From NCBI RefSeq assembly GCF_000716435.1, contig NZ_JNWO01000007.1:496001-560000 (forward strand): a DNA stretch of 64,000 nucleotides, in the 5' to 3' direction. The position numbers and the translations under genes were made by a program. Shown piece after piece: positions 18,982-26,416 of this stretch; position 1 is the stretch's first letter, and each line of letters begins with the position of its first letter. Origin of the DNA: Streptomyces xylophagus (GTDB lineage: Bacteria; Actinomycetota; Actinomycetes; Streptomycetales; Streptomycetaceae). The notes under the pieces are model-generated. The model was not told where the DNA came from, searched no databases, and was given only the letters and a program-made list of their open reading frames with translations.

Positions 18982-19969
18982 CCGCTCCGGCGGAGTCCAG
19001 CCGTTCCCGCTGCTCGACACTCAGTTCCTGGTCCACGGCCGCGAGGTTCTCCTCCAGCTGGGCCACCGACGACGCCCCGGCGAGCGGGACGATCGGCAGC
19101 GGACCGCCCAACTGCCAGGCCAGTACGACCTGGTTGACACTCGCGCCGGTGTCCCGAGCCACCTCCCGCAGCGCGGCGAGGCGGGCGGGGGTGCCGGGGT
19201 GGTCGTACTCGGCGCCCAAGGGCTTGTCCTGGCGTGTGTAGGCGCCGGCCAGGAGGGGTGAGTAGGCGACCAAGGTGAGGGCGGGCTCGGCGCGAAGGTA
19301 GCCGAGCAGGTCGGGGGTGGCTCCGCCGAGGCTGCCGTCGGGGAAGAGCTCGTGGGGGATGTCCGTGCGCGGGCGCAGATAGCTGTGCTGGTACTGGAGC
19401 ACCTCGTAGCCGGGCAGTCCGGCCGCGGCGGCCAGTGCGCGGGCCCGTTCCACCCGCCAGGCGGCGTGGTTGCTGACGCCGAGGAGACCGACCGTGCCCT
19501 CGGCCACCAACTCGGCGAATCCTTCTACGGTTTCCTGTATCGGAACGCCGTGGTCCTCGATGTGCGCGTACAGCAGGTCGAGTTTGTCGACGCCGAGGCG
19601 TTCACGGCTGCGCTCGGCGGACTCGCGGATGACCTTCGCGGACAGGCCCTCCGGGTTGTCGACGAATCCCGTGCCCGGTGCCAGCGGGCGCGCGCCGAGC
19701 TTGGTCGCGATGACGATCTCGTCGCCGATGCCGCGGCTGCGCCGCCACCGTCCGAGCAGCTTCTCGCTCTGGCCGCCCTGGCTTCCGTCGGTCCAGAACG
19801 CGTAGTTGTCGGACGTGTCGATGAAGTTTCCCCCGGCCTCGACATAGCGGTCGAGCACGGCGAAGGAGGTCGCCTCGTCGGTGCGGGAGCCGAACAGCAT
19901 CGCGCCGAGCGCGAGCACGCTCACCTCGCGACGGTGGGCCGGATCGGTGCCGATGGTGCGGTACTTCAT
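18971..19969 (-). CDS. Aldo/keto reductase
   Basis: A 332-residue AKR. The tetrad is Asp51 and Tyr56 (DTSDNYAFW), Lys90 (ATKLG) and His136 (LYAHIED). The cofactor end contains PLAGASSVAQLEENL, fitting NADPH binding. The substrate cannot be read from the sequence. The ATG at 19969 was chosen because GGGAGG sits about seven bases upstream. It is not clearly part of the inositol operon since it is convergent with the GntR gene. Confidence 0.87.
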   Translation of the reverse strand: MKYRTIGTDPAHRREVSVLALGAMLFGSRTDEATSFAVLDRYVEAGGNFIDTSDNYAFWTDGSQGGQSEKLLGRWRRSRGIGDEIVIATKLGARPLAPGTGFVDNPEGLSAKVIRESAERSRERLGVDKLDLLYAHIEDHGVPIQETVEGFAELVAEGTVGLLGVSNHAAWRVERARALAAAAGLPGYEVLQYQHSYLRPRTDIPHELFPDGSLGGATPDLLGYLRAEPALTLVAYSPLLAGAYTRQDKPLGAEYDHPGTPARLAALREVARDTGASVNQVVLAWQLGGPLPIVPLAGASSVAQLEENLAAVDQELSVEQRERLDSAGAVRA

Positions 19970-20056
19970 GATGATCCCTCCCGTTCGCACCCGGTCCTCC
20001 GGGCACGAACGGGAGTCTTCCTCTTGGAGCGCACTTCAAGTCAAGGCCCTGGGCGG

Positions 20057-20719
20057 CTACTTGGCGAACGGCCCGTCCAGTGCCGCCCATTGGAGCAGCA
20101 TGATCGTCTTGGCGTCGGCGATCTCCCCGGTGCGGATCATCTCCAGGGCTCTGCGGAAGGGCAGTTCGAGGATCTCGATGTCCTCGCCCTCCTCCTGGAG
20201 GCCGCCGCCCTCGTGGGTGCGGGTCGAGGGGCCGTAGGAGGCGGCGTAGAAGCCGATGCGTTCGGTGACCGAGCCGGGGCTCATGTAGACGTCGAAGACG
20301 TGCTCCACCTCGCCCACGGTGTGGCCGGTCTCCTCCACCACCTCGCGTCGTACGGCCTCCTCCGGGTGCTCGTCCTCGTCGTCGAGGAGTCCGCCCGGGG
20401 TCTCGACGAGCATGCCGTCGGGGTGGCCGTTGACGTAGACGGGGAAGCGGAACTGGCGGGTGAGCAGGACCGTTTCGCGGTCGGCGTCGTAGAGGAGCAG
20501 GGTGGCGCCGTTGCCGCGGTCGTGGGTCTCGCGTTCCTGGGTGGTCCAGGTGCCGTCGGCGTGCCGGAAGTCGAAGGTCGTGGTGCGCTCGACATACCAG
20601 TGGCTGGACAGCAGTGTCACGTCGCGGACTTTGACGCGGGGGTTGCCGGTCAGGTCGAGGCCGGTGCGGTCGAGTCCGGTGCGGCCCCGGCGGTCGGGGG
20701 TGTCGGCGCCGGCGGTCAT
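20057..20719 (-). CDS. NUDIX hydrolase, NudK (GDP-mannose pyrophosphatase)-like
   Basis: A 220-residue protein. The Nudix box is GGLLDDEDEHPEEAVRREVVEETG with REVVEE providing metal ligands, and surrounding sequence (LLSSHWYVERTTTFDFR; ERETHDRGNGATLLLYD; YMSPGSVTERIGFY; DAKTIMLLQW) matches the NudK/ADP-sugar diphosphatase group. An N-terminal extension carries a short repeat (RTGLDRTGLDLTG). No ribosome site precedes the ATG; instead a 14-codon ORF with a good one ends on it. Confidence 0.9.
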   Translation of the reverse strand: MTAGADTPDRRGRTGLDRTGLDLTGNPRVKVRDVTLLSSHWYVERTTTFDFRHADGTWTTQERETHDRGNGATLLLYDADRETVLLTRQFRFPVYVNGHPDGMLVETPGGLLDDEDEHPEEAVRREVVEETGHTVGEVEHVFDVYMSPGSVTERIGFYAASYGPSTRTHEGGGLQEEGEDIEILELPFRRALEMIRTGEIADAKTIMLLQWAALDGPFAK

Positions 20720-20760
20720 CGGGCACCGGCCGGGCGGGAGGAGACGATCACGTTGTTCAT
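20716..20760 (-). CDS. Possible 14-codon upstream ORF coupled to the NUDIX gene
   Basis: ATG at 20760 with AGAGG six bases before it reads MNNVIVSSRPAGAR and stops at a TGA that overlaps the NUDIX ATG (ATGA). The NUDIX gene has no ribosome site of its own, so it may be translated by reinitiation from this mini-ORF. Whether the peptide itself matters is unknown. Confidence 0.45.
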   Translation of the reverse strand: MNNVIVSSRPAGAR

Positions 20761-20820
20761 GTCCGACCTCTATCACTCCTGGGCGCGGGACGCGCGTTCG
20801 AAGCCCGTGGTCCGCGAGCC

Positions 20821-20838
20821 CAACTGGTGTACCGGTTG
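20821..20838. promoter_or_regulatory. Near-palindrome CAACTGGTGTACCGGTTG
   Basis: An 18-bp imperfect dyad (two mismatches between half-sites) in the divergent space between the NUDIX and DUF5954-like genes. It could be an operator; no regulator is nearby to assign it to. Confidence 0.3.
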
Positions 20839-20884
20839 CGTTGATTCGTCGCGTACCGTCCCGCTGTCCGGGCATGCTGGAAGC

Positions 20885-22012
20885 ATGTCTGAGCACGGTG
20901 ATCAGGTTCCCGGATACCGGATGATCAGGATGGAGGCGCTGCCGGACGCCCCGGCGGCGGCCCTCGCGGACGTGGAGGCGTGGCAGGCCCGCGAGGCCTA
21001 TCCGAACGTCCTCGGTGGCGGCGGCCCGGTGTTCGGGGTGGCCGAGGAGCTGGAGACCGGCGGCTGGCGGATCGTCTCCCTGTTCTCCAGCGCCTACCCG
21101 CAGGGCTCGCGCGACACCATGGCGATGACGTTCCGCGAACGGGCGCGGGACGCCGGCGAGGCGGGCGACACGGCCGCGCAGCAGGAGTGGCTGCGGATGG
21201 CGGAGCGGCTGGACTGGGAGCCGGTGAACGAGCTGGCGGTGCTCGGCCGCAGGTTCCGGGTCGTACGGGCCGACCAGTTCATCCGGATGGGACCAACGGG
21301 ACCCGAGCCGCCCCGGCCGTCCGACCCCGACCCGGCGAAGGTCGGCCACGGGCACGAATACCGCAGCCGTACCAAGGGGTTCGTGATCGACCCGTTCACC
21401 GCGACCGGGATGTCCGAGGGCATCCTGCGGATGGAGTTGCTGTCGCTGGTCCACGCCCGGGGCACGGCTCCCGCCGCCGTACGGAAGGACTCGCGGCGCG
21501 CGCTGGAGACGCATCCCGGGGGCGTGCTGCTGCCCGCCGAGTTCACCGCGGCGGAATACGCGAACGGCGGCTGGCAGCCGACGCAGATGACCAACCCGAG
21601 CCCGCAGGGGTCGCGGGACACGCTCACCACCTATCTGCGGGTGATGGCCCCGGTCATGGAGCAACTCGACGAGGAGACGCGGGCCGAGTACGCGCGGCTG
21701 GCCGACCGGATCGACGCCGAGCGCTGCGACGAGATCGAGATCGACGGGTGCCGGACGCGGATCGTGCGCGTAGAACGGCTCGTGCGCGTCGGCCCCGACG
21801 GTCCCGAGGGCCCGCGCCCCTCCGATCCGGACCCCGAACTGCCCACCGCCGTACAGGAGAAGCAACTGCGCGAGCAGGGACTGCTCGACGAGGACCGGGA
21901 GTTGAGCGAGGAGGAGGCCGAGCAGCGGCGCGTCGCGGAGGAACAGGCGAAGGAGTTCCTGCGGCTGTTCGAGGAGCAGCGCCTACGGCGGGAGGCCGCG
22001 GAGAGTTCCTGA
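20885..22012 (+). CDS. DUF5954-like protein with internal duplication
   Basis: A 375-residue soluble protein of a Streptomyces-type uncharacterised family. Two homologous halves are plain: YPQGSRDTMAMTFRERARD against SPQGSRDTLTTYLRVMAP, and RRFRVVRADQFIRMGPTGPEPPRPSDPDP against RTRIVRVERLVRVGPDGPEGPRPSDPDP. The C-terminus is a charged, probably helical tail (about residues 325-375, rich in Glu, Gln and Arg). No catalytic motif is seen. Start at ATG 20885 with GGAAG close upstream. Confidence 0.78.
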   Translation: MSEHGDQVPGYRMIRMEALPDAPAAALADVEAWQAREAYPNVLGGGGPVFGVAEELETGGWRIVSLFSSAYPQGSRDTMAMTFRERARDAGEAGDTAAQQEWLRMAERLDWEPVNELAVLGRRFRVVRADQFIRMGPTGPEPPRPSDPDPAKVGHGHEYRSRTKGFVIDPFTATGMSEGILRMELLSLVHARGTAPAAVRKDSRRALETHPGGVLLPAEFTAAEYANGGWQPTQMTNPSPQGSRDTLTTYLRVMAPVMEQLDEETRAEYARLADRIDAERCDEIEIDGCRTRIVRVERLVRVGPDGPEGPRPSDPDPELPTAVQEKQLREQGLLDEDRELSEEEAEQRRVAEEQAKEFLRLFEEQRLRREAAESS

Positions 22013-22014
22013 GC

Positions 22015-22049
22015 CGGGGCCCGACCGCGTGGTCCGCGGCCAGGCCCCG
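22015..22049. terminator. Hairpin between convergent genes
   Basis: CGGGGCC (22015-22021) pairs with GGCCCCG (22043-22049), with further GC-rich pairing (CCGCG/CGCGG) inside. It sits between the stops at 22012 and 22063 of convergent genes. Confidence 0.5.
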
Positions 22050-22062
22050 TTCAGCGCCTGCC

Positions 22063-22674
22063 TCAGCCCTTGCCGAGCATCTTGTTCATCTGCGCGATCT
22101 CGGCGCTCTGAGCCGTGATGACGTTGGCCGCGAGCTTGGTGGCGGGGTCGTACTCGCCGTCCGCCTTCTCGGTCTTCGCCATGGCGACGGCACCCTCGTG
22201 GTGTTCGACCATCATGGTGAGGAACATCTTGTCGAACTCGGTGCCGGACATCTTCTCCAGCTCGCCCATGTGGGCGTCGCTCATCATGCCGGGCGCCGCG
22301 GACGACATGTCGTGGCCCATGCCGGACATGTCCTCGGGGACCTGCTCGCCCCACGACGTGAGCCAGCCGGACATGGTCTTGATCTCCGGGTCCTGCGCGC
22401 CCTTGATCTTCGTGGCGAGGCTCTTCACCTGCGCCGAGGAGGCGTGACCGGCCGCCAGCCCGGCCATCTCCACCGCCTGACGGTGGTGCTGGATCATCTC
22501 TTTGGAGAACGAGACGTCGGCGGCGTTGTGGCTGCCGGTCGCGGTCTCCGTCGCGGTCCCGCTGCTTGCCTTGCCGTCGCCGCCGCTGCTGCCGCATGCG
22601 GCGAGCGTGAGGGCGGCCACCGAGGCGGTAGCGGCGAGAAGGGCACGACGGACGAACCTGCGCTGTGCGGTCAT
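22063..22674 (-). CDS. DUF305 lipoprotein, probable extracellular copper-binding protein
   Basis: A 203-residue lipoprotein; signal peptide with LAAC lipobox (Cys27). The ferritin-like DUF305 domain has its two His/Met helices: FSKEMIQHHRQAVEMAGLA and FLTMMVEHHEGAVAMAKTE, plus many extra methionines (MSGMGHDMSS; MMSDAHMGEL). DUF305 proteins have been linked to periplasmic copper handling. AGGAG lies seven bases before the ATG. It follows the DUF6153-like gene by 67 bases, presumably in one operon behind a copper-type operator. Confidence 0.88.
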   Translation of the reverse strand: MTAQRRFVRRALLAATASVAALTLAACGSSGGDGKASSGTATETATGSHNAADVSFSKEMIQHHRQAVEMAGLAAGHASSAQVKSLATKIKGAQDPEIKTMSGWLTSWGEQVPEDMSGMGHDMSSAAPGMMSDAHMGELEKMSGTEFDKMFLTMMVEHHEGAVAMAKTEKADGEYDPATKLAANVITAQSAEIAQMNKMLGKG

Positions 22675-22741
22675 GGTGGTACTCCTGGGATGGTGTCTGT
22701 TCAGGGCATGCCGACGCACGCGAAGTCGCGTGCGGGCCGCT

Positions 22742-23155
22742 CTAGATCCGCAGGAGTTGGAGTTCGGCGAGGGAGGGCGGGGCCCGGCCGCCTTCGGGAC
22801 CGCCGTCGGTCAACGACGTCCGCCCGTCCGGCACTTCGGCGCAGGCCGCCACATCGGGCTGGAGCACCGGAATCACAGCCGGGGTCCCCGCGACGGAGGC
22901 GGAGGCGCAGGTCGCGTCCGCGTGTGCCATGTGGCTGCCGCAGTCGCCGGAGTCGAGATCGCAGGGATCCGGCGTCGACGCCTTCTCGCCGAGGGCTACG
23001 GTCGTGACCGTCGCGGTGTGCCCGGGCGCGGGTTCCGCCATGGGGACGGGCCCGAGACCGTGCATACCGAGCAGGCCCAGCAGCAGGGCGGCCACGAGCA
23101 GCCCGCAGTTCCGCAGCGTCGGCTGCGGCAGCGCGGGGTGTCCGGGGCGGGCCAT
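22742..23155 (-). CDS. DUF6153-like secreted/membrane-anchored protein
   Basis: A 137-residue protein with one N-terminal hydrophobic segment (NCGLLVAALLLGLLGMHGLG) followed by an extracellular His/Asp/Cys-rich part (DPCDLDSGDCGSHMAHADATCAS), plausible metal ligands. The layout matches the DUF6153 family found next to DUF305 genes in Streptomyces. ATG at 23155 is preferred; an ATG at 23167 would place the start inside the operator. The transcript may have a very short leader. First gene of a two-gene operon with DUF305. Confidence 0.72.
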   Translation of the reverse strand: MARPGHPALPQPTLRNCGLLVAALLLGLLGMHGLGPVPMAEPAPGHTATVTTVALGEKASTPDPCDLDSGDCGSHMAHADATCASASVAGTPAVIPVLQPDVAACAEVPDGRTSLTDGGPEGGRAPPSLAELQLLRI

Positions 23156-23165
23156 GGGCGTCAGC

Positions 23166-23182
23166 ATACCCACCCTGGGTAT
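23166..23182. promoter_or_regulatory. CsoR/RicR-like copper operator ATACCC-N5-GGGTAT
   Basis: A perfect 6-bp inverted repeat separated by five bases, immediately upstream of the DUF6153-like gene. It contains TACCC-N5-GGGTA, the dyad I associate with CsoR/RicR copper-sensing repressors of actinobacteria. The two downstream proteins are His/Met-rich, which supports the reading. No csoR gene is in the window. Confidence 0.6.
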
Positions 23183-23209
23183 CGCCGCGGGACCGGGTAG
23201 CGAAATACG

Positions 23210-23248
23210 GCGGTGCCCGTCCCACGCATTCCGTGGGACGGGCACCGC
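23210..23248 (-). terminator. Strong 17-bp hairpin terminator
   Basis: A perfect 17-bp stem (23210-23226 with 23232-23248) and a five-base loop, directly after the stop (23257) of the minus-strand membrane-protein gene. It separates that gene from the copper operator. Confidence 0.8.
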
Positions 23249-23256
23249 GGTCGGAG

Positions 23257-23934
23257 TCAGTACCGCGTTGCTGATGCCGGCTCCGATGCCGAAGCCGAAA
23301 CCGCCGTCTTCGCGCTGCGGTAGGTGGAAATCCCGAGCGCCAGCAGCCAATAGCTGAGAATCGCGCCCATCAGCGCGGTGGTGCCCCAGCCGTTCGCCGC
23401 GTAGAAATGCGCCGGAGTGTTTCCGAAGAACAGCGACGGCACGAAAGCCAGGTTGATCCCGGCGAGGACATAGGCCGACCTGCTGGTCCAGCGCGGCAGC
23501 ATGTTCGTGCGGGAGACGGCGAATCCCAGCGCGCTCAGGAAGAACGCCAGCATGAGCCGGGAGATCGACCCGTAGAGGATGTACGTGCCGCTGACCTCGA
23601 TCGTCGGGTCGATCGGATGGTCCGCGGCGATCACCGCACCGGCCTCCAGACCACTGGAGACCAGCGTGACCGTCGTGTAGACCAGCCCCGCCGTGAAGGC
23701 CAGCGAACCGACCCACTCGTACTCGGGATTCACGCGCTTCACCAGCTCGCGGAACGCGGTCACGAACACGAGCAGGAATGCCAGCGCGACAATCCCGATC
23801 AGCAGCCTGGCCAGAACGTTGGCGTCCGGCGGCGGCCCCGAATAGATGAAGTACAGGGGCACTTCGACGATGAGAGCGACGGCGGCGGCGATTCCCGCGC
23901 CGCCCGTCAGACGCCTTGCCGACATTTCGTTCAT
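23257..23934 (-). CDS. Integral membrane protein, unknown function
   Basis: A 225-residue protein with about six transmembrane segments: GAGIAAAVALIVEVPLYFI, LLIGIVALAFLLVFVTAF, WVGSLAFTAGLVYTTVTLV, ILYGSISRLMLAFFLSALGF, SAYVLAGINLAFVPSLFF and ALMGAILSYWLLALGIS. The pattern resembles DUF4386-like membrane proteins but I cannot assign it firmly. ATG at 23934 with GGGGGA just upstream; C-terminus Ser/Ala-rich. 123 bases separate it from the minus-strand hydrolase gene upstream. Confidence 0.7.
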   Translation of the reverse strand: MNEMSARRLTGGAGIAAAVALIVEVPLYFIYSGPPPDANVLARLLIGIVALAFLLVFVTAFRELVKRVNPEYEWVGSLAFTAGLVYTTVTLVSSGLEAGAVIAADHPIDPTIEVSGTYILYGSISRLMLAFFLSALGFAVSRTNMLPRWTSRSAYVLAGINLAFVPSLFFGNTPAHFYAANGWGTTALMGAILSYWLLALGISTYRSAKTAVSASASEPASATRY

Positions 23935-24057
23935 GGGGTCCCCCGGATTTCCGTGCGGTGGATTGGGTACGCCATGAATCCTGCCGCCGCCGGCCCGCAC
24001 AGTCCCTGGGCCTGAGGACCGGATCGGGGGTGTTCCTACCGACACCCCCGCAGAATC

Positions 24058-24939
24058 TCAGTGCGCCCGGCGCAGGAAGTCGACGACCAGATCCGTCGTG
24101 GCCTCCGGCTGTTCCTCCGTGATCCAGTGCCCGCAGTCCGGGATGACCGCGTCCTCGACGTCCTCGGCGACACACCGCAGCACCTCGCCGATACCGGGGC
24201 CGAAGGTAGCCTCGCCGCCGAAGGCCAGGACCGGCATCCGCAGCTTGCCCTGAGCGAGGAACTTCTCGTTGTCGGCCGCGTCCTGACCGAACGCCAGGAA
24301 CTGGGCGAAGCTCGCCCGCATGGCGCCGGGCTGCGCGTAGAGCGCCGCATAGTGCTCGCGCTTCGCTTCGTCGAACCGCTCCGGGACCACGGAGAGTTCG
24401 TTCCAGAAACGATCGAGGTAGATGCGCTCGCGGCCGGCGACCAGGCGCTCCATGTCGTGGCCGCCGAATCCGAAGTGCCACATGGCGGGATCCTGCCTGA
24501 TCTGGTCCCAGGGTCCGATGCCGGGCAGCGGCGCGTCGATCGCCACCCATCGGCTGACGCGCTCGGGGTGGGTGGCGACAGCCGCGTAGCCGACCATGAT
24601 GCCGATGTCGTGCGTGACCAGTTCGATCGTGCCCACGCCCAGCGCGTCCAGGACGCCCCACACGTCCGCCGCCTGGTTCTTCTTGTCGTAGCCGCCCTCG
24701 GGCTTCGACGAGAGGCCCAGCCCCCGCAGGTCCGGCGCGATGACCGTGTGGTCGTCGATGAGTGCGCTCGCCAGATGACCCCACATGTCGCCCGTCGTGC
24801 CGAAGCCGTGCAGCAGGACGACCGCCGGCCCCTGTCCGCCGACGCGTACGTGGATCGTGGCGCCGTTGGTCTCGATCTCGCGCGTCTCCATGCCGGCCGG
24901 GAAGGGGTGGATGCCGTCCTGACGTCCGTTGTCGTTCAT
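24058..24939 (-). CDS. Alpha/beta hydrolase, epoxide-hydrolase/dehalogenase-like
   Basis: A 293-residue alpha/beta hydrolase with an aspartate nucleophile: THDIG with Asp111, not the usual GxSxG serine. Oxyanion motif LLHGFGTTG (42-50), APDLRGLGLSSKP, and the catalytic His271 in CGHWITEEQPE. An Asp nucleophile means epoxide hydrolase or haloalkane/haloacetate dehalogenase chemistry. GGAG lies eight bases before the ATG. About 230 bases upstream is a GATAACGTTAT-type site, so it might belong to the regulon of the next LacI protein. Confidence 0.87.
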   Translation of the reverse strand: MNDNGRQDGIHPFPAGMETREIETNGATIHVRVGGQGPAVVLLHGFGTTGDMWGHLASALIDDHTVIAPDLRGLGLSSKPEGGYDKKNQAADVWGVLDALGVGTIELVTHDIGIMVGYAAVATHPERVSRWVAIDAPLPGIGPWDQIRQDPAMWHFGFGGHDMERLVAGRERIYLDRFWNELSVVPERFDEAKREHYAALYAQPGAMRASFAQFLAFGQDAADNEKFLAQGKLRMPVLAFGGEATFGPGIGEVLRCVAEDVEDAVIPDCGHWITEEQPEATTDLVVDFLRRAH

Positions 24940-25161
24940 CGCTGTACTCCGGGTTCGAAGGGAACGTGGTTCCGAAGCTAGCCGACCGGTCAACTACGCT
25001 CCACCGCACGTCAGATGCCGTTGCCGCAGGGGCAGATCGCTGACCTGCGTTGGGAGGGACGGGCTATCAGCAGAGAGGAAGTCGGTCGTGCTGCCGTCGC
25101 ACGGCTGGGCAGTTCAGGCGCTTGTGCCGCGACCGGTCGCGGGCCCACACCGACCGATTTC

Positions 25162-25175
25162 AAATAACGTTATCT
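25162..25175. promoter_or_regulatory. LacI-type operator, downstream copy (core ATAACGTTAT)
   Basis: The ten-base palindrome ATAACGTTAT (25164-25173) continues as C on its right side, matching 11 of the 12 bases of the perfect GATAACGTTATC found at 26328. It lies in the 286-bp gap between the hydrolase start (24939) and the LacI stop (25226). Apart from this site I see no other structure in the gap. Confidence 0.6.
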
Positions 25176-25225
25176 TGAATGACCTGGGCGACCCGGACGC
25201 CCGGACACCGCCGCGACCCCGGACG

Positions 25226-26248
25226 TCAAGCGCGCACTTCCCCCGAACCGCGGACCTTCAAGGTGACCGGGACGACCACGGTCTGCACAGGACGGCCGGG
25301 GTCGGCGATGCGGGCGCGGAGGAGTTCGACGGCGGTCCGGCCGATCTCGGCGGTCTGCTGGGCGATGACGGTGAGGGCGGGTTGCAGGAGATCGGCCAGG
25401 GGGACCTCGTCGAAGCCGACGAGGGCCAGGCGGGAGGCCGCCTGGGGGCCGAGGTGCCGTAGCACCGCGAGGGTGGTGTCCATGTTGCCGGTGACCAGGG
25501 CGGTCGCCGGGTCCGGGCCGTGCAGTGCGGTGTCCAGGGCGGCGGCCACGCGGTCCGGGGTGATCTCGCCGGGGTGTACCAGGCCTTCGACCGCCTCGCC
25601 GTGGGCGCGCAGGGCGGCACGGAAGGCGGCGGCACGTTCCCGGCCGGAGAGGACGCGTTCGCTGTCGCCGATGTAGGCGATCCGGCGATGGCCGTGCTGG
25701 TGGAGGTGGTGGAAGGCCATGCCGATGCCGGAGGCGTTGTCGGACATGACGCAGTCCACGGAGATGCCGCTCATCGGGCGGTCCATGGCCACCAGCGGTA
25801 CGCCCGCGTCCAGTTCGGGCTGGAGGTAGGCGTGGTTCTCGCCGAACGGTTCGACGATGATGCCGTCGAGGCGTTGCCGGCACATGGAGATCAGGATGTC
25901 GTGCTCCCTGGTCTCGTCGAAGTCCGTGGAGGCGGCGAAGAGGGTCAGTCCCGCGTCCCTGGCGGTCCGTTCGATGGCGGCCAGTTCGGGGTTGACCTCG
26001 GCGATCCGGCGGACGGCCGCGCCGATCGTTCCCGTGACGCCGGTACGCAGTTGGCGGGCGCGGTCGTCCGGACGGTAGCTCAGCGCGGCGATCGCGGCCT
26101 CGACCTTGACGACGTACTCCGGCCCCACCGTGGGGTCCTGGTTGACCACCCGGGAGACAGTGCGCAGGGCCACCCCGGCCTCACGCGCGACGTCGACCAT
26201 CGTCGGGCGCTTGGGCCGTCCCCCGCTGTCACGCCGTGCTCGCGTCAT
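25226..26248 (-). CDS. LacI-family transcriptional regulator
   Basis: A 340-residue repressor with HTH MVDVAREAGVALRTVSRVVNQ (17-37) and a full ligand-binding domain (DGIIVEPFGENH; VPLVAMDRPMSG; HGHRRIAYIGDSERVLSGRERAAAF; LVGFDEVPLADLLQP). GGAGGAG precedes the ATG. It is divergent from the ABC importer operon at 26417 and flanked by two GATAACGTTATC-type operators, one in the shared promoter, one past its own stop. Expected to repress the importer-glycosidase-ManA-ROK operon and release on binding a sugar or disaccharide. Confidence 0.92.
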   Translation of the reverse strand: MTRARRDSGGRPKRPTMVDVAREAGVALRTVSRVVNQDPTVGPEYVVKVEAAIAALSYRPDDRARQLRTGVTGTIGAAVRRIAEVNPELAAIERTARDAGLTLFAASTDFDETREHDILISMCRQRLDGIIVEPFGENHAYLQPELDAGVPLVAMDRPMSGISVDCVMSDNASGIGMAFHHLHQHGHRRIAYIGDSERVLSGRERAAAFRAALRAHGEAVEGLVHPGEITPDRVAAALDTALHGPDPATALVTGNMDTTLAVLRHLGPQAASRLALVGFDEVPLADLLQPALTVIAQQTAEIGRTAVELLRARIADPGRPVQTVVVPVTLKVRGSGEVRA

Positions 26249-26293
26249 CCGGCAGCTCCTCCTCGAAACATCGGACCGATATCAGACCGGCCC

Positions 26294-26339
26294 TTGACAC
26301 ATTCCCGCAACGCGCTTCTATCCTCGCGATAACGTTATC
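26294..26339 (+). promoter_or_regulatory. Importer promoter with perfect LacI operator GATAACGTTATC
   Basis: TTGACA (26294-26299) is followed by a possible -10 TATCCT (26319-26324, 19-base spacing), and the perfect 12-bp dyad GATAACGTTATC (26328-26339) sits right where transcription should begin. This is textbook placement for repression by the adjacent LacI protein. Confidence 0.72.
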
Positions 26340-26416
26340 TCGAAGGATGCCACGGCGTCGATCCAGTTGGGTCCGCCTCCGTCCGTCGGGCCGCATCGTC
26401 CCTTCAGGAGACTTCC

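Noticed and set aside
18971..19969. Aldo/keto reductase as part of the inositol operon
   Set aside because: It is on the opposite strand and convergent with the GntR gene, and no inositol step requires it.
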